NCBI GenBank assembly: GCA_019745325.1
Contig: JAIETK010000001.1
Span: forward strand, 309,969 to 373,968
DNA: 64,000 nt
Origin: Nitrosomonas sp.
GTDB lineage: Bacteria; Pseudomonadota; Gammaproteobacteria; Burkholderiales; Nitrosomonadaceae
Reading direction: 5' to 3'
Shown: positions 61,395 through 64,000 of the stretch, piece after piece
Position numbering within the stretch: position 1 is the first letter of the stretch
How the letters are laid out: every line of letters begins with the position of its first letter
Position numbers and translations under genes: made by a program
The notes under the pieces: model-generated
Seen by the model: only the letters and a program-made list of their open reading frames with translations
Told to the model about the DNA's origin: nothing
The model's database searches: none

Positions 61395-62459
61395 ATGAAT
61401 AGCGAAGAACACGCTAACGATTTGCATTACCTCTGGTGGCTTCTACTGGCATGCGTGACCGGCGGGTTACTGTATCTGCTCAGCCCGATCTTGACGCCTT
61501 TCCTGCTTGCCGCGGTGATCACTTATATCTGCAATCCCATGGTATCGCGGCTGGCTCGCCATAACATTCCGCGCACGGCGGGGACTATTCTGGTGATGTT
61601 GTTGTCGCTCGTCGCATTCGGCGCGTTGATTCTGATCATGGTGCCGCTGTTTGAAAAAGAAGCGAGCCGCTTGCTGGATAAAATGCCGGCGTTTCTGGAT
61701 ATGCTCAAGAATCATATCATTCCGTGGCTGGAAACAAGGCTGGACATCAGTCTGGAGCCGGATATGGAACTGTTGAAGGAAGCGGTATCGGAACATTGGC
61801 AAAGCGCCGGCGGTGTCGCGGCTAAAATCCTGCCGTCCATTACCAGTGGCGGCATGGCGGTTGTGGAATTTCTGGTAAACCTGCTGCTGGTACCGGTGGT
61901 GTTATTTTACTTGTTGCGCGATTGGGATGCGTTGATCAAGCAAATCGACGAAATGATTCCGCGTTACTGGCATCAGCAAGTTTCCCAGTTGGCGCATGAA
62001 ACCGACCGGGTTCTGGCGGAATTTTTGCGCGGGCAATTATCGGTCATCGTGTTGATGAGCATTTGCTATATCACCGGTCTTTGGCTGGTCGGACTCGAAT
62101 TTGCTTTGCCCATCGGCCTGGTTGCCGGTATTCTGGTATTTGTACCGTACCTTGGCATGATTGTCGGTTTGACGCTGGCCACTTTTGCCGCCATCATGCA
62201 GTTTCAGGGTTGGGCAGGCGTGATCCCGGTCTGGATTGTTTTCGGTGCGGGGCAATTGCTCGAGGGCATGCTGATTACGCCTTGGCTGGTCGGCGACCGG
62301 ATCGGTTTGCATCCGGTCATCGTCATTTTTGCGTTAATGGCATTCGGCCAGTTATTCGGTTTCTTCGGCATTTTACTGGCGTTGCCGGTCAGTGCGGTGA
62401 TGCTGGTCTGGCTGCGCCATTTGCATCAACGCTATCTCGGCAGTAATTTCTATAATTAA
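61395..62459 (+). CDS. AI-2E/PerM-family permease
   Basis: I set the start at 61395, 9 bases after hpnO; 354 residues. About eight hydrophobic segments are seen, including LYLLSPILTPFLLAAVITYI, GTILVMLLSLVAFGALILIM and the conserved region GLVAGILVFVPYLGMIVGLT ... QLLEGMLITPWLVGD. The AI-2E transporter (PerM/TqsA) family exports diverse small molecules or acts as an Na+/H+ antiporter; the substrate is not predictable. Confidence 0.88.
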   Translation: MNSEEHANDLHYLWWLLLACVTGGLLYLLSPILTPFLLAAVITYICNPMVSRLARHNIPRTAGTILVMLLSLVAFGALILIMVPLFEKEASRLLDKMPAFLDMLKNHIIPWLETRLDISLEPDMELLKEAVSEHWQSAGGVAAKILPSITSGGMAVVEFLVNLLLVPVVLFYLLRDWDALIKQIDEMIPRYWHQQVSQLAHETDRVLAEFLRGQLSVIVLMSICYITGLWLVGLEFALPIGLVAGILVFVPYLGMIVGLTLATFAAIMQFQGWAGVIPVWIVFGAGQLLEGMLITPWLVGDRIGLHPVIVIFALMAFGQLFGFFGILLALPVSAVMLVWLRHLHQRYLGSNFYN

Positions 62460-62491
62460 GCGGTTACGCAAACACGCATTGCGCAACGATC

Positions 62492-63175
62492 ATGCAACAA
62501 TTGCTGCTCGATATTAAGCCGGTGCCGTCGCCGGTGCTGGCGAATTTTGTGCCGGGACGCAACGCTGAATTGCTGCAAACATTGCAAAACTGGCCGGCGG
62601 AACAAGCAGCGGAGCGCTTTGTCTATGTGTGGGGCACGCCCGGGTGCGGTAAAAGCCATCTGCTGCAAGCAACCGTTGCAACCTATATCCAAAAAAAATT
62701 AAAAGCGGTATATTGCTGCGCCGGAAAACCCGGTAATTTCCAGGATATGGATGAAAATACCGCCGATTGTCTGGCAATCGACGATATCGAGAATCTTGAT
62801 GCACCAGCGCAAATCGCGTTATTCAATCTCTATAACCGGTTGCGCGACAGCGGACGTACTCGCTTACTGATGAGCGGTTCCGCCGCGCCGATGTATCTCC
62901 AGTTGCGCCAGGATTTGGTCACGCGCATCGGTTGGGGGTTGGTGTATCAGGTCCATGAATTAACCGACGAAGAAAAAACGCAAGCGATGCAAACGCACGC
63001 TGCTGATTGCGGCTTTGAGCTATCGCAGGATATTTGCAGGTATCTGCTGCGGCACGGACGGCGCGATTTGCCGTCGCTGCTGATGACGCTGGAGGCGCTG
63101 GATCGCTACTCGCTCATCCATCAGCGCCCCATTACCATTCCTTTATTACGAGAATTATTACAGGTGACTACATGA
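62492..63175 (+). CDS. hda: DnaA regulatory inactivator Hda
   Basis: 227 residues: a DnaA-like AAA+ domain without the DNA-binding domain IV. Marks are ERFVYVWGTPGCGKSHLLQA (Walker A), CLAIDDIENL (Walker B) and TRIGWGLVYQVHELTDEEK with the sensor Arg. Hda binds the DNA-loaded sliding clamp and stimulates ATP hydrolysis by DnaA to prevent re-initiation. The stop overlaps the next start (ATGA). Confidence 0.92.
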   Translation: MQQLLLDIKPVPSPVLANFVPGRNAELLQTLQNWPAEQAAERFVYVWGTPGCGKSHLLQATVATYIQKKLKAVYCCAGKPGNFQDMDENTADCLAIDDIENLDAPAQIALFNLYNRLRDSGRTRLLMSGSAAPMYLQLRQDLVTRIGWGLVYQVHELTDEEKTQAMQTHAADCGFELSQDICRYLLRHGRRDLPSLLMTLEALDRYSLIHQRPITIPLLRELLQVTT

Positions 63176-63834
63176 ATTTAGCTTTATTTGATCTGGACAA
63201 TACGCTGATCGCGGGCGATAGCGATTTTCAGTGGGCGCAATTCTTGATTGAAAAGAAGGCGCTGGATCGTGAATTGCACGAAGCGAAAAATATCGAGTTT
63301 TACGAGCAATACAAAGCCGGAACACTGGATATTCACGAATTTCTCGATTTTCAACTGAAACCGCTGGCGCGCCATCCGCGCACGCAACTCGAAGCCTGGC
63401 GTAAGGAATTCATGGCTCAAAGGATTGCGCCGATCATCGCGCGCGGCACACGGGAATTGGTCGAGCGGCACAAATTGGACGGCGATTTATGCATCATCAT
63501 CACCGCCACCAACAGCTTCGTCACCTCGCCCATCGCCCATGCGCTCGGCATCGAGCATCTGATCGCCACCGAACCGGAAGAAAAAGACGGTGAATTCACC
63601 GGCCGCGTCGCCGGCACCCCATCATTCCGCGAAGGCAAAATCGAACGGCTGGAGAAATGGCTCGATGACCATAATCTGACCTGGCTGTCGTTCCTGCGCA
63701 GCTGGTTTTACAGCGATTCACTCAACGACTTGCCGCTGCTCAGCAAAGTCACCCACCCGGTCGCCGTCGACCCCGATCCGACATTGAAAAGCCACGCCGA
63801 AAGAAATAATTGGCCGGTTATCAGTTTGCGTTGA
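63172..63834 (+). CDS. HAD-IB phosphatase, SerB/PGP-like
   Basis: 220 residues from the ATG at 63172, overlapping hda by 4 bases. HAD motif I is LALFDLDNTLIAGDSDFQW, motif II LCIIITATNSFVTSP, and the C-terminal motifs are REGKIERLEKWL and [16 protein letters not shown]. It belongs to the HAD-IB subfamily (phosphoserine phosphatase-like; Hda-adjacent in betaproteobacteria). The last ~89 bases of its coding sequence recur 194 bases downstream. Confidence 0.87.
   Translation: MNLALFDLDNTLIAGDSDFQWAQFLIEKKALDRELHEAKNIEFYEQYKAGTLDIHEFLDFQLKPLARHPRTQLEAWRKEFMAQRIAPIIARGTRELVERHKLDGDLCIIITATNSFVTSPIAHALGIEHLIATEPEEKDGEFTGRVAGTPSFREGKIERLEKWLDDHNLTWLSFLRSWFYSDSLNDLPLLSKVTHPVAVDPDPTLKSHAERNNWPVISLR
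63718..63806 (+). repeat. Direct repeat, copy 1 (3' end of the HAD phosphatase gene)
   Basis: This coding segment recurs at 63912-64000 with one mismatch (CGACTTGCC against CGATTTGCC). Confidence 0.9.
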
Positions 63835-63911
63835 TGGGGTGGATTGGCGATTGGAAGTCCAGTTAAAACGCATCATTTCCTGGATGACGCAAGCTCATCC
63901 AGGCTACTCGC

Positions 63912-64000
63912 TCACTCAACGATTTGCCGCTGCTCAGCAAAGTCACCCACCCGGTCGCCGTCGACCCCGATCCGACATTGAAAAGCCACGCCGAAAGAAA
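63912..64000 (+). repeat. Direct repeat, copy 2 (non-coding duplicate, runs off the window)
   Basis: Begins TCACTCAACGATTTGCCGC and matches copy 1 to the last base of the window, so the true length is unknown. The 105 bases between gene stop and repeat hold no gene. Confidence 0.9.

Overview
The window looks like chromosome from a betaproteobacterium, most likely Nitrosomonas or a close relative in the Nitrosomonadales. The basis is the mix of genes rather than any single marker: metX-metW, a PTS reduced to EI, HPr and one EIIA, hopanoid side-chain genes (hpnH, hpnB, hpnM-like, hpnN, hpnO), PEP-CTERM sorted exoproteins, a DUF2868/DUF3482 pair, and several families of short terminal-inverted-repeat elements. 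No rRNA, tRNA, integrase, transposase or CRISPR array was seen.

Layout. 0-6 kb: the 3' end of an RTX/DUF4214 exoprotein gene, then slt-cca and gdhA. 5.9-14.7 kb: an accessory island. It holds two independently broken vapB copies (one still joined to an intact vapC), a broken hicBA pair, three integron-type attC sites with cassette genes but no integrase, two HEPN-like proteins, an active-looking and a degenerate zinc metallopeptidase, and a two-gene unit of an unknown 561-residue protein plus a caspase-like (His/Cys dyad) protein. 14.8-26.2 kb: surface polysaccharide genes. On the minus strand lie methyltransferases, a Wzy/ligase-like protein and glycosyltransferases, interrupted by nested miniature elements. 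On the plus strand is a compact operon that looks like an orphan pathway for a CMP-activated ulosonic acid (cytidylyltransferase, HpcH-type aldolase, 2-hydroxyacid dehydrogenase, epimerase, HAD phosphatase), ending in pgl.

26-34 kb: housekeeping and envelope genes (yciA, a PEP-CTERM protein, DUF455, metX-metW, the regulatory-type PTS). 34-40 kb: a diguanylate cyclase, then a four-gene operon (acyl-AMP ligase, SDR, ACP, SPT-like synthase) that matches the bacterial ceramide/sphingolipid gene set. 40-48 kb: a PEP-CTERM protein, membrane hydrolase, amidotransferase, DUF2868/DUF3482, an FAD oxidoreductase and a peptidoglycan-binding lipoprotein. 48.5-54.2 kb: hopanoid operon hpnH-hpnB-hpnM-hpnN. 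54-58 kb: an RNA m5C methyltransferase and purM-purN-DUF3108. 58-64 kb: a papain-like peptidase, a 25-residue membrane peptide with its own SD and terminator, hpnO, an AI-2E family permease, hda and a HAD phosphatase whose 3' end is partly duplicated at the right edge.

The envelope theme is strong: two unusual lipid classes (hopanoids and probably sphingolipids), LPS/capsule-like polysaccharide and PEP-CTERM exoproteins lie within 60 kb. The candidates most worth following as undescribed systems are the 10.4-12.8 kb two-gene unit, the integrase-less cassette island with its pseudo-protease and HEPN proteins, and the ulosonic-acid operon.
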